Source: Hyparrhenia diplandra (Eukaryota > Streptophyta > Magnoliopsida > Poales > Poaceae). Taken from it: 64,000 bases of DNA. The DNA lies in contig JADLZK010004668.1 of NCBI GenBank assembly GCA_015847255.1, positions 310,001 to 374,000 on the forward strand. Reading direction: 5' to 3'. Numbering within the stretch: position 1 is the stretch's first letter; each line of letters opens with the position of its first letter. Positions 48,294 through 59,701 of this stretch are shown here, one piece after another. The position numbers and the translations under genes are program-made. The notes beneath the pieces were generated by a model. It was not told the DNA's origin. It saw only the letters and a list, made by a program, of their open reading frames with translations, and searched no databases.

Positions 48294-48720
48294 TGACGTG
48301 AGGATTAATTCTATATGAGGTAAAGATTTTTGTGTGATACTGTAGTTTTTAGAAACAATATTGGACGAATCTTATAACCACTACCATTTACTAAATGAAA
48401 ATAATTAAAACACGTACATCCAAACACCAACCTGACCTGTTCCTCATGGCGTTCCAGAATCCTCCGCCCTATCCATTCTAGGATCCCCCTGCCTCGCGTG
48501 AGATAGAGATAGGATATACGAAGTATAAGTTTGATGCTGCCCCACTTAGTAAAAAGCATTTTTTATTCAGAAAAACAAATGTTTTTCCAATACTTACTTT
48601 TATGCCGCCACGAGGTTGAATTGTTAGTGACGGAAAGAAACTTTTTTTTTTTTTTGAAAATCGCATGAACGTAAGAATTTCAGGAGAAAAGGCGCAGAGT
48701 GAAGGGGAATCTCATCTCAC

Positions 48721-48818
48721 ATTTGCTTCTTTTCGCTGTGGAGGTAGGACTTCTCGTAGTACTCCGAGGCCGAGTAGAGCTGCGTACGCAGGTTCTTGAG
48801 TACGCTGGTTCTTAGCTC
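48721..48818 (-). pseudogene. ABIL (Abl interactor-like) exon fragment
   Basis: A 98-nt exon with acceptor (gattgcag|gagcta) and donor (gcaaat|gtgaga) reads ELRTSVLKNLRTQLYSASEY, then YEKSYLHSEKKQ. Plant ABIL proteins, the ABI subunit of the SCAR/WAVE actin-regulating complex, carry a closely similar LKNLR-QLYSASEYCEKSYL segment. The rest of ABIL is absent. The preceding exon-like segment at 49008-49120 does not read as ABIL, so the two were probably joined by capture. Confidence 0.65.
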
Positions 48819-49007
48819 CTGCAATCACGCCCGGCGATCGAAAACTAAAGTGTTGAACAAAGCAAGAATCCAGGTTAGTCCAAGCTCCCGAGACACCCGG
48901 ATCTTCGCACATCAATTCGATCGTACAAAGAGATAAGCAAAACAAACGAATTAGTGGAAACGGGGATCAGGTCGGTTTTGGGCGGGTACGATGACGACGC
49001 CCCAGAC

Positions 49008-49120
49008 CTGTATGCTTGACTAAGCTCTTGCTGCGCTCCTTGGACGCCTCTTCTATGGCGATTAGGGCCATCCCGGCGGGCTCAAGCGTCAGGACGCCAT
49101 GGCTCGTGCTGCATCGCCCG
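49008..49120 (-). pseudogene. Unidentified exon fragment near Helitron 5' end
   Basis: Minus-strand reading GVLTLEPAGMALIAIEEASK, then ERSKSLVKHT, ends at a donor-like acag|gtctgg. Coding-like composition and a splice signal suggest a captured exon. The source gene is not recognised. Confidence 0.35.
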
Positions 49121-49322
49121 CCTCTGCCCTTAGGATTGGGCCTTAGGGGCACGGTAAAACGACGAGGACTCGTACTCGAGGTTCGATAGGATTGGGCCTT
49201 GGGGCACGGTGAAACAAAGACGACTCGTATTCCTCTCGTAACAAACCCGTACAAGACCGTAAGGTTGGACGAAAAAGGAGGGTGGACGACACAAATTTTC
49301 TCTCTTTATTAGTAGGTATAGA

Positions 49323-50065
49323 CAGCGGTCGATATCGGTTCCTAGAGCGTGCGCTGTGTGGACAGGTCTGTTTGTAGAGACGCACACTCCGATCGTTTGG
49401 GTACAGGATCGATCATCGTTCATCGATGCGTCTCCGCTCGATCCGCTCCGGTTCAACCGTGTACGTCTTTCGATGGCTATTTATGTACATACGCAGCGTA
49501 AATATTGTGTTTGGGGCTAAAGCTGCCACAGTTTGTACGTCAGTCAATCGAGGTCGACATAGATAAGTAACTAACTCAGAATCAATGATAATAACTATTA
49601 TTTAATTATTTCTATGTGTTACTAATGGTGAATCTTGCCCGGGCACTCAAGTGGATTACTTATTCTTCAATACATGTCCGTGTTGAATAGTCGTAAAACC
49701 GCAAGTATTCATACGGTGAGAATAGCATATTTTTTTTTTAAAGACATGCATTATTGCCCATATGATAAGCACTAATGTCTCCATACGCTCTCATGTGTAC
49801 GGGATGGTGCGTAAGATGCGTCGAGAACTTCTTGGTGGATTTATTGGCAAGACGAAAAAAATAGATATCGAAGATATCTTCCGGCCACTATAAAACATTA
49901 CCTTAGTCGAATTACGTAAAAGTCCATAAAATAGAGTTTACAAGCTCGCGAAATCCATGATTGATTGTGTTACTTTCACAAAATTTGTTTGGATTTGATT
50001 GTGTTTTACTTTTATAAAACTTGTTTGGATTAAATGTTACTTTAATATCATTGTTTAATCTTCAT
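49323..50065. other. AT-rich, no gene
   Basis: No conserved frame. The right part (for example gatttgattgtgtta repeated near 49955 and 49992) leads into a Helitron terminus. Confidence 0.4.
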
Positions 50066-50148
50066 AGTATTGCTATTTTATCATGCGATTCATGTTTTTT
50101 TATACAAAATTTAGTTACCCCAGTAGCAACGCACGGGCATTTAACTAG
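50066..50148 (+). mobile_element. Helitron 3' terminus, copy 2, opposite orientation
   Basis: Plus-strand tatcatgcgatt, a T-run, acaaaattt, then ccccagtagcaacgcacggg, then catttaactag and T. This matches the terminus at 41614 over about 80 bp. The hairpin is imperfect. The corresponding 5' TC end was not located. Confidence 0.75.
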
Positions 50149-51086
50149 TAGTAGAGAAAAGAGTAGAAGGGAAAGAGAAGGTAGTGGTGCTTTCGTGGAG
50201 GTAGCCTTAGTCAAAGAAAAAAAAAAAACGAGAATCAAGAACCTAATCAACAATATTAAGAATCGAACCAAAAATGACAAAATCTAATTTTCCGGTATCC
50301 TATTCACTTCCTATTTCGCAGAAACGAATTTACCGAGGTAAATTTGGTTACTTACCTTGAGGAGCTGAATTTACCTGAAATTTATTGCGTTTGAGTGTTG
50401 TGCTATATTATTGATAGTATATGTACTTGTGATACTCACTCTTAATCTTGTGGACTTTTATATGTAGATGTATTTTGAACTATTATTCTATGTGAAAATC
50501 ATGCCAAAATTAGCTTTTGAACCTATACTATATTACATGTCTTTGTGATCTTCCTCATTACCGAATTTTTTGAAGGAACCGATCAATAGCTATTTTTAAG
50601 AAACCGGATTTCTATAGGAATTGAAGTACCAAAACCGATTTGTTCGATAGTTACTAACGAATGCCTAGGCCTACATGGAGGAGATAAGGTTGAGAAAAGA
50701 GGGAGGGGAAGGGAGTTGAAGACAATGAAACAAGAAGGTGAGAGTGAGTCCTTCAGGTATCCTTCGGGTAGAGATAAGCAATCGTAAAACCAGAGCAAAT
50801 TATTGGGGTTGCATTTGTCTTGTGGGTGCATACACATTTTTCACAAAGGATGCGCATATTGTTGGAATTTTAATCAAACTGACCCTAAACACATAGGGTG
50901 GGGGGTGGAGGGGTTTGCATTTGCACCCCTTATATATAACACAACATTGCCTTTGGAGATAAGATGACCCCCCATTGTGCTTGTTGCCCACTATCCACTA
51001 GAAATTTCAAAGTTGTTGCCCACCAACTTTCTTTTACCATGATACATTTGCAACTATATATAGTACACTACTACTGATTCGTTCAT
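50149..51086. other. No recognisable feature
   Basis: Short frames only. Around 50900-50935 there is a G-rich/C-rich complementary pair (tggaggggtttgcatttgca followed by cccctt). Otherwise plain AT-rich sequence. Confidence 0.35.
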
Positions 51087-51300
51087 CACTACCGAGGTAT
51101 CCTTTGCCGAAATTTAGTCCACCGACAAATGATGAACCATACCCGGCAGTGATGAGCCGTTCAGCGCGGGACAACCGTAAACTCCATGGGCTCGACTAAA
51201 TCCGCAAAGTGAAGATTTAGATCACCACCGGGTTGAATCGTCCCCGGCGGTGGTCTTGATGGACCACGGATCACTCGCGGGTTTGAATTAGAACCGATAG
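51087..51300 (+). mobile_element. CACTA-like left terminus
   Basis: Begins cactaccgaggtatcc. Subterminal repeats follow (caccaccgggtt, ccccggcggtgg). CACTA/En-Spm transposons start with CACTA and carry such short subterminal repeats. No matching right end was found, so the extent is open. Confidence 0.45.
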
Positions 51301-51537
51301 CGATTTGAAGATTGACACAACCGGCTGAATTAGAACCGATAGCGATTAACTTGGGAGGGGAAGCAAAATACAATGACAAGGAACAAGAAAAACAAACAAT
51401 GTAAACAGATCGATTGACATGCATCGGATTAACAAAGGATCGATCCATTAACAAACGACACAAACCAAATTAAACTATCATAGAAATCAACCGATATAAT
51501 AAATTAACATAAAAAAGAAAGCGGCTGGCCTAATTAA

Positions 51538-51795
51538 GCCGCCTTCTTGGCCTTCTTGGCCGCCGGCCCGGCCTTCTTCCCCGGGCGGTCGACTCCATCT
51601 CCTCCGGTTTGGCGGTGATCCCCTCGCCGAGGTTATCGGCCAAGTACTCGATCCGAGGCCGATGATGGACTTCTCCTCCAAGTGGTGATTCACCGCTGGC
51701 GTGCCAACTTGGTCGGCCGGCCGTTGAGCTTGTTGCGGGCGGCACCGAGGCGATGCAGATGAACTTCTCCGCCCGGCCGGCAGCCATGTCGATCA
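51538..51795 (-). pseudogene. Decayed short ORF, paralogue of 52167-52440
   Basis: Minus-strand frames contain MAAGRAEKFICIASVPPATS, HHLEEKSIIGLGSSTW and a C-terminal KKAGPAAKKAKKAA. Their order, the Lys-Ala tail and the surrounding non-coding flank (aacataaaaaagaa) match the ORF at 52167. Frame changes prevent one continuous product. Function unknown. Confidence 0.4.
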
Positions 51796-52166
51796 TCGGG
51801 CGGCGCCACCGACCCGGCCGGCTAAGCGCGGAAAACGGGTAGAGAGGGGAGTGTGTTTGAGAGCGGGGTGTAGGAGAGTGGACCGGAGACGGGGGTTATG
51901 TATGTATAAATAGGACTCAGCCGCGGTTAATTTCTAAGACGATGGAACAGTTGAACGCAAATGATAGAAAATTAAGATTGACACGCATCATATTAAACCG
52001 ATACAAGGAAACAAGTGGGACCCAAATTAACAAAAGATAAAGAGATTGACATGCAACAGATTAACCAACAACCGATTCTTTTCGCAAATTAACCACACGA
52101 GATCATTGTATCTTACACATCCACACAAATCGACAACACATAAATTAACATAAAAAAGAAGAGAAC

Positions 52167-52440
52167 CTAGGCCGCCTTCTTGGCCTTCTTGGCCGCCCGC
52201 TTGGTCGGCTTCCCTGGCGGCCGACTTCCCTGGCCTCCTCCTCCGGTTTGGCCGGTATCCCTCGGCGAGGTATCGGCCAGAGAGTCGATCCGGGAGGGCG
52301 TAGAAGTTGGCCCTCTCCTCGAGGGGGCAGATTCACCTTTGGCGCCAACGCCGTTGGCCGGCCGTTCGCCTTGGTGAGGGCGGCGCGGAGGTGCTCCACG
52401 GCCGAACTTCATCTCCTCCGGGTGGTGGCCATGTCGACGA
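52167..52440 (-). pseudogene. Decayed short ORF with Lys-Ala tail, function unknown
   Basis: Begins near MATTR, then in shifted frames EHLRAALTKANGRPTALAPK and NFYALPDRLSGRYLAEGY, ending RAAKKAKKAA. The reading frame must change at least twice. It is about 110 codons long. It is a tandem paralogue of the segment at 51538, probably gene cargo of a transposon. Confidence 0.4.
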
Positions 52441-52884
52441 TCGTGGGGCGGAGAGTCCGCTTTCCCGTGAGAGTGGCACGAAAGAGAAGTTAGTGTTGGA
52501 TAACGGAGGGGGCGGGGGACGGGGTATAAATGTGGCGTTTCCAAAAGACGGTTCCTCGGAAAAACGTGAACCGGCGATCGGCGCGCCCAATGGCCGCCTC
52601 CTCGGCACTCAACGACGATCGTAGTTTCCAAAGCACAACCGACAGTTAATTGTTTGTTTTTGACAAATTTTACATTGAACAAGTTAAGATTCAAATCAAA
52701 TTTAAGCGCTATTTAATTTTAATCGCTTCTTTGAACTCGGAAACGAAACAGATTCAGGGGACAGAGGGAACAAAGACACAACAATAATATATATAATTTT
52801 TATTTTATTAATATATAAAAAAAAAAAAATCAAAACATATAATAAAAATGATAAAAAAACAAAAGAGGAAGGCCGCCCGGCCCT

Positions 52885-53345
52885 AGTCCTCGTCCTCCTC
52901 CTCCTCCTCCGCGCCAAGGCGTCATCCTTCTTGGCCAAGGCCTTGAGGACGATCCGGCGGCCAGCCGCTTCCACCTTGGGGGCGTAGCGGTTCATCTTTT
53001 TTCTTCCGGGGTGGATCCACCCTTGGAAGAAGACCATGTCCGCCCGGCTCCTTCGCCTTCCGAAGGTAGGGCGGAGACGATCGAGGGTGAAATCCTCTCG
53101 ATCATGTCTTGCAAGCGGCGCCGTCAAAGAAGGTCATCGGCTGCCGCCTCTAGCCGCGGCGCCGAAAGGTCCATGCGGCGGTTCCGCTTAGGAGAGAGGG
53201 GGGACGTAGTCGGAGTCGGAGTCGGAGTCGGAGCCGGGGGTCGGCCGCCGGGCGCCTTCACCACCGGTTCCTTGTTCTTGTCATCCGCCACCTCCATGTC
53301 CTCCCCGGTGCGCTTGTTGTTGGATCCTCGAGCCCGAGGCAGCCA
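52885..53345 (-). pseudogene. Decayed ORF with Asp/Ser repeat and acidic tail, function unknown
   Basis: Minus strand from MAASGSRIQQQAHR (53345). A GSDSDSDSDYVPPLS segment is encoded by a (ggagtc)n hexanucleotide run at about 53208-53235. RADMVFFQGWIHPGRKKMNR and RIVLKALAKKDDALA follow. After a one-base shift it ends in EEEEEDED and a stop. It may be a third, more distant member of the same cluster. Several stops are present. No known domain. Confidence 0.4.
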
Positions 53346-53890
53346 TGGCGTGAAGAATGCATAGAGAATGTGGCCGGATTAGAGAACCGGAATGGATGAA
53401 CGCCATGATCGAGTGTGTGCTTAAATTGTGAGTTAGGCGGTTGCTCCACTTCCCCACGATCGAACGTGGCGTCAAAGCAACCGCATGGAATTCACACGAT
53501 CGCCGGTTGGAATTCGCACGATCTTTCTATCGGGCCGGCGTTCCGCGCCGCATGCGGTGTTGCGCTTCAAATCTCGGCTGCGTTTCCAATGGCGCGCGGA
53601 CGACAACGATCTCCACCTTCATTGATCACCGTCGGGCCCACACATGAACCAAAGAAGTGATTAACAAAACGGTGAAACAAATACTTATATCCGTAAAAAA
53701 ATCGATTTATTGAAATCATTAATTTTATCTCGGCGTTAATGCATTGAGAGTTCAACTAACCCCGTCACCGCCACGTACACTCCGTATTATAAATTTTCAT
53801 TTTAGTATACGTATATAGGCTGCCGTGTAGGTCATGGCTCTGCGGATACGTCACGGCCTGCAGCCTTGAGAATCGTGTTGCTCTAGTATT

Positions 53891-54330
53891 CACTACCGGT
53901 TCGATTAATTAAACCGACAATGTCTCGCTTCCCATGAGAAAAGGTCGAGCACCGCCGCGCCGCTGCGCCGACGGGTAATATCAATGTCGTAATAACACCG
54001 TCGGGTGCACTTTCGGCACCGGCGGTGATCACAAATATCACGCCGGTGGTCACTACGCCGGCGGTGTTTTGGAGTATCACCGCCGGGTTAAAACTAAGAA
54101 CGGCGGTGTTTTTGCATTGTCAACGGCGAACAAGATGCCCGACGGCCCGACCCCTACAACATTGCAGGCGAGCGAAGCTGTTGCCACGTTCTCCGTACCA
54201 CGGCCACGGTGCTTGGTTTATCTTTGGTGCCAATTATCCGGGCGTGTGAACGCCCATATCACTTAGGGGTGCCTATTGAAACCGGCGGTGATCGGTCATT
54301 ACCACGGCATGTGGCCTATAAAAATGGCTA
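53891..54330 (+). mobile_element. CACTA-like terminus with subterminal repeats
   Basis: Starts cactaccggttcgatt. Repeated caccggcggtg-type motifs in both orientations fill 53990-54120 (ggcaccggcggtgatc, acgccggtggtcac, acgccggcggtg, caccgccggg) and recur at about 54275. A TATA-like cctataaaaa lies at about 54320. This is the usual layout of a CACTA 5' end: terminus, subterminal transposase-binding repeats, promoter. Confidence 0.55.
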
Positions 54331-54445
54331 TGCGGCCCTTAGGTTTGCAATTCAGTTCTCTTGGTCCTCTTTTATGATACTCTTGATTCATTTGCCTGAT
54401 TTCTTCTTCCTCGATCTTCTCTCGCTACTCTCCACATACATATCT

Positions 54446-54742
54446 ATGACCTCTCTATGGGAGAAAGCCCTCCACGCATGTGATATCGTTCTTATGCATC
54501 TTAGGCCACCAAAATGGTTTACACACAAGAGGTGCTACAAGAATCTTATCAAGATTGAGCAAATGAAGGTTAGAACAATCGTGAGATTCACGGAGCCATC
54601 CGGTTCTCAGGTGCTTGAGAGGCCGGATACCGGATTTACATGTCCATATGAGAGACATGGCATTCTCCGGATAAGATCATATCGATTTATGAAAATTGCT
54701 TCAATGAAAATCTCCTTTGATGACCAAAGCAGATTTTCATAG
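54446..54742 (+). CDS. Hypothetical ORF behind the CACTA-like promoter
   Basis: MTSLWEKALHACDIVLMHLR onward, 98 codons (a longer in-frame start lies at 54209). A TATA-like box lies about 125 bp upstream of the inner Met. The family is not recognised. It could be a remnant of transposon-encoded sequence or a short cargo gene. Codon use looks plausible, but there is no conserved motif. Confidence 0.35.
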   Translation: MTSLWEKALHACDIVLMHLRPPKWFTHKRCYKNLIKIEQMKVRTIVRFTEPSGSQVLERPDTGFTCPYERHGILRIRSYRFMKIASMKISFDDQSRFS

Positions 54743-55226
54743 ATTAACATGATCTTCTCCGCGAATGCCTATGCATGTTGTCATTAGATGAAACCACGCC
54801 TTGGTCGAAAGCAAAGAAAATTTGTAAGGCATCCTTGCCGTGGATTCAATGTAAATCCGAGTTATGCCCTCCTTGTAAGATCGAGCACAAGAAACCTCAC
54901 AGAGCAATCGATGGAACGCCAACAGCGCCGATGGGCTTTCAAAATCCCATCGGAATTTCATCGGCAAAAGAATCACATTACTTTCGGCGTTTTTTATTTT
55001 AAATGTGTTTGTACACTTTGATGAGAACATTAATCTATTCGTGGAAAGATCTTTGTTATCATATATGTAACTTTTTTCAAGGTCTTTGTTATCATATATA
55101 TAATCGGATATTGTAATCGGTTTGCTTTAGCTTATGTCTTCCATTATGTCGTCTTCTACAAGTGATTTTGCTTTGGCCGCTTGCCTCATTATCCCGCTCT
55201 TTTAACTTTTTTGCTTATTGTCATAC

Positions 55227-55230
<4 letters not shown>
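54743..55230. other. No recognisable gene, AT-rich towards the (TA)n tract
   Basis: Short frames without similarity to known families. catatatgtaacttttttca and catatatataatcgg near 55060-55110 suggest a small internal duplication. Confidence 0.35.

Positions 55231-55310
<80 letters not shown>
55231..55310. repeat. (TA)40 microsatellite at the pararetrovirus boundary
   Basis: An uninterrupted TA tract of 80 bp. Virus-derived sequence starts at the next base. Endogenous rice pararetrovirus segments are known to sit in AT dinucleotide repeats. Confidence 0.95.
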
Positions 55311-55313
<3 letters not shown>

Positions 55314-56522
55314 AATGTAACTACTACTTGTTCTACAAACTATTCTCGCCTAGCGTGTGTACTTATGCTTGTGTTGATCCTACTCGGTACTCACCGTATG
55401 CATCACTAGCTCTCTTCAACAAAAACGGCAGCCTAATCCTATCCCTCTAACGCCGACACGATAGCCGTTTTCCGTCGTGGACGTAGAACGCTAAGACGCC
55501 TATCGTCTCCCCAGTGCGATTCCACCCGAAGGGAACACTTCTCTGTGACTCGAGTTCTTTCGAGTTCTCTAAAACGCCGCTACCCGGGCTAACACGAGAA
55601 CAATACAAGAACAATACGCACGTAGGCTTCTCCTATAGGGTCCCTAGCATAGACTCAAACTTACATGGACGGCGACTCTAAAAGCGAGGGATTCTCAAAG
55701 CTAAAAGCGCTCCATTAAAGCAAACAAGCTTACATACGGCTTTCCCTTTCGGGAAACCCCAAGCACTTAGCACAAACCTTATTACCTTACAAGCGAGGAG
55801 AGGATCGCGAGGACCTCCCGTCACAAGCTAATTTACAAAGGTGGTATTGTACAGTGGTGGTAGTGGAGTACTACTACTATTATTATGGTGGATGATCTTC
55901 AGAGGGACTCTGAGATCGGGGTCTTCATGAGAGTGATGGTGGGTGTTGGCGATCTTCGTGGTGATGTCGAATGCAGGAGGCGGATGAGCGGGTGTCAGGC
56001 GATGTCGAATGCAGGAGACTGGCTTCTCTCTTTATAGGAAGTGAGGAGTCTTCTGGAGCACCGCCAGATAAGCTTTGGGACGCCCTTCATGTTTATCTGA
56101 GCGAGCCTTCTGGAAAGACACCGTGGCTTCGTCTTCAATTATGCATGACACGTCTTCGTCCTTTTCCTCTGGCAGATGAGGAAGAGGCGTTCAATTATCT
56201 GTCTTGAACTGCTGCACGATGACGACTTCGTCTTCGATTATTGATGCATGCATGACTCCCTTCTGAAGGACGAGGAGCATAGTGCACATCTGGTATTATA
56301 TTATATGAACTGTGCCTTGACAACGACACGACATTTCGTCGACCGCTTCGATTGCTTCATAATTGGCATGCACCGCCGCTTGATGATGATTATCTTATTC
56401 CATGATATTATCAATATTTTTGAAAAAATTCACCATAGTATGGATATGGTCTTCCACGCCCAATTGATTGATGTTGTATAACATCAATTCAAAACTCGCA
56501 TGTGTATGATGTTATTCCCCGA
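55311..56522 (-). promoter_or_regulatory. Viral promoter/leader segment, left outer copy
   Basis: Inverted copy of about 61123-62310. On the minus strand a TATA box cctataaagag is present (56038-56028), followed by the leader start, which stops at 55311 against the (TA)n tract. A 17-bp motif (gatgtcgaatgcaggag) is doubled at about 55963 and 56001. Confidence 0.7.
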
Positions 56523-56599
56523 ACAAATTGTTGATAACACCTTATCAACATATGCAAAAATATATATATTTGTAGAACTTGCAATATATTGAGCTTGCT

Positions 56600-57155
56600 T
56601 ATTTAATCAATATCTTCAAAATCCGTTTTCAGATTTATTAATATTCCGGTGGTTGCCCATGACCACGAATATCTAACATGTTCTCATCTATCATTTCATT
56701 ATTTTCTTCCTCATTATTATCATAATCAGATATATTTAAATTCATTTTTGAATCATAGTCTTTCTTTATGTTTTCCTCATAATCTTTCTTTATATTCTCT
56801 TCATATTCTTGGTATAAAAATGAAATTTTTCATTTATTTCAGATCTTGCTTCCTGCAGTAGTTCTTCTTTTTATATTATTCTTTAATTGAGGGATTATAG
56901 CTTCTAGCCTTTCTTTTATTTTTCTCTCAATAATATCTTCATTTAATATATCTTTTTTTGCAATATCTTTATATGAGGGAACTCTTGATGAACCAAATTT
57001 TCCGAGGTATTTGTACTGGTCATATTGATATTATTCTCATTTATTTTTTTATGCTTTTGAATATATTCTTTTTGCTTCGGCTCTATGAAGTAATTTATTC
57101 CTATCAAACTTCTTGCCCATGATAAAGCTTCATCAACTTCGTATATTTCTTCCAT
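56600..57155 (-). pseudogene. Possible viral ORF4-like remnant
   Basis: Directly downstream of the polymerase region on the minus strand lies a Lys/Glu/Asn-rich frame with coiled-coil-like composition (for example 57155-56943), broken by stops and extending in other frames to about 56650. Tungro bacilliform virus has an extra ORF in this place. Sequence similarity cannot be judged by eye. Confidence 0.4.
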
Positions 57156-57219
57156 TGTATTCCCCTTTATTCTTTTTTTCCATTTTTTGGGCTATAACTT
57201 CTTCATATTTTGTGTAAAT

Positions 57220-59150
57220 TCACGGCCTTGCTCCTTCATATATAACATACAAAGGATTCTCTTCTTTATTTTTAGGTGTTATTCTTGGTTGCATTTTCCC
57301 ATTGATTATATGAAAATATTCTGCAAGGCTATTTAATATTGCTAACATATAACCTTTATCTTCTCTTTTAGTATTATATTGATACCAGAAATTATCTAAT
57401 ATGCATTCTTGAACATTATCTAAGATAACATTATTATTTTTGGGTTTGAAATTAAAAGTTTTTGGTGGGAAGATTCTTAGCTTATTATCATTTCCAAAAT
57501 GGAAAAATTCGGTTTCATATGGACTAGGGCTTGATCTCTTCTTCATTCCCTGCAAAACAGATGATCGTGAAAATATGTCGGATAGGATATTATCCTTCCC
57601 TTTTATATGCTCAAATATAACTTTATAACCATTTCCAAGTAATAATGTCTTCAAATAAAACCCATCGTCTAGTTGAACTTTTCTTGCTATTAACTTTATT
57701 ATAGTATTTACATATAGCTTCACAGTCAGTTCTTATCAGTAAATTCCTTAAAACCTAAATATAATCTAAAAGCATTTATAGCATTTATAACTGCTAGAAT
57801 TTCTCTATCAGTATTATTTATTGCTTTTAACTTATATTTACCAAGCATATATCTACATATTTTTTCTTCTAACTTTGATGAATATTTATTAGGCTTTTGC
57901 TTAAGTATAGCACCCCATCCTAATTCTCGATGCATCCTGTCTCTATAATAAAATAATTATCCTCTAAGGGTAACTCTAAGGGTTTTAGATCTTTAACTTT
58001 TTCTTTTATAATTCTTACTAGCTTTATATCTTGAGTTAAAATATTTTTGTCCATTTTTCCTTAGCTTAGCATACAAAGGTCCAAAGCTAACTTTGCTAAA
58101 TTCTCAATATGATTTCTAGCATAATTTACTATACCTAAAAAATTATTGCAAAGTTTTTCTTATCATTCATGACATCTGGAAACTGTAAAATTTTCTTAGC
58201 AATATGATCTTGCAAATAAATTTTTTCTTCTCCAATTTCATGACCTAGAAAGTTTATCTTTTCTTTGCATATTTTCATTTTCTTTTAGATAGTATTAAAC
58301 CATGTTGTTCTACCTTTCTAAAGAATGTTTCTAAATGAGCTATATGTTCTTTGTAAGATTTTGAGAAGATTAAAATATCATCAATATAAACTATTATAAA
58401 TTCTAGATTTTCATTAAATATATTTTGCATTTTCCTTTGAAATAATGCAGGGAGCATTCTTTAATCCTAAAGGCATTACTATCCATTCAAAATGACCTTG
58501 TGGACATGTGAAGGCAGTCCACTCTATTGATTCTTGACCATTTTTACTTGCCAAAATCCCGACTTTTTAAATCAAATTTTGAAAAATATTTACAACCTTG
58601 TATTCTATTTATCCATTCTTGTTTATTTGGGATATTATAACCATCATCTATAGTGTTATCATTTAGTCTTTTATAATTAATAACCATTCTTGATTTTCCT
58701 CTAGCTATTTCAAAGATGATTTCTAACTATAAAAGTCTGCCGATCTATGAGGACTTCTACTTTCTCTTATTGCTCTCAGCTTTAGCAGTTCTTCTATATG
58801 CATTTTAAATTCAGCTATATCTTTAGGGGTTGCTTCTATAGGACTAGTTTTAATAATATAATTTGAGTTTATTATGTTAATTTTGCATATTATACCATTC
58901 TTATCCCAATGCTTCATTGGTATTTCTCCAATTATTTGAATATCTTCCAATCTTTGCACTATTTTATCTATATCCTTTTTAGATTTTATATCTCTATACC
59001 AATTTGGCGCTAAGGATTGTAAACCAAAGCATTCTATACATGTTTTTGTTATATAAAAATCTTCTATATTTTCACCTAACTCTTTATTTGTATTCTTTTT
59101 AGTTTCTTCAATTTCTAAATTAGAATTTACATTTCTTACCACTTCATTAT
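57220..59150 (-). pseudogene. Viral reverse transcriptase and RNase H, broken
   Basis: Minus-strand blocks in order: N-terminal RT region (about 59140-58720), RT palm with the catalytic YIDD box (about 58390), RNase H start (about 57930-57730) and end (about 57720-57600), then the polyprotein C-terminus to 57220. Frame breaks occur near 58720, 58480, 58270, 57940 and 57725. In an intact virus this part copies pregenomic RNA to DNA. Here it is not translatable. Confidence 0.85.
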
Positions 59151-59410
59151 GTATGGAATATTATCTTGATAAGGTACAAATGTAATTCCTTGCTCATGTA
59201 TGATTGTTGTTTGTACTGTAAAATTGTAAAAATCTTAGACCTAACAACATATCAACATTTATCTTGGATAAATCTCTTATTGTAATTTCATCTATTATAT
59301 ACTTTGTATTATTTATTTGTATTTCAACATTATAGGCTATTTGATTATGAAATCTTGTTATTCCGACATATCAAGAGACATTTACGCTTTATTTTGATCT
59401 ATTGTATGGA

Positions 59411-59701
59411 CTATTTCGGGCATTTTACAAAATATTTATCATGTATTAAGTTCTTTGTGCAACCGGTATCTAATAATGCTAATGTTTTATATGTAATTGT
59501 AGGGGTTAAGTTTAATTTTACTGGTATTCTTATACCTACTATTTCTTTGAATGGTAACTTAACTATAAATCTACTACCAAAGTTTAGTATGGCATTTTTT
59601 AATTGCATAGTTTTATCATTATTTTTACTTAACACATCTTTATTTTTATTTAATCTTGCTTGATCTTTTAATTCAAGTATTACCAAAAGTTTTTTCTTCA
59701 T
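59411..59701 (-). pseudogene. Viral aspartic protease region
   Basis: A 96-codon frame contains the retropepsin motif ALLDTG followed by C, as expected upstream of the reverse transcriptase in a caulimovirid polyprotein. It is cut off from the RT by stops between 59160 and 59410. Confidence 0.75.

Noticed and set aside
55181..55450. Open frame of 89 codons with a long Tyr-Ile repeat
   Set aside because: It is only a translation of the (TA)40 microsatellite.
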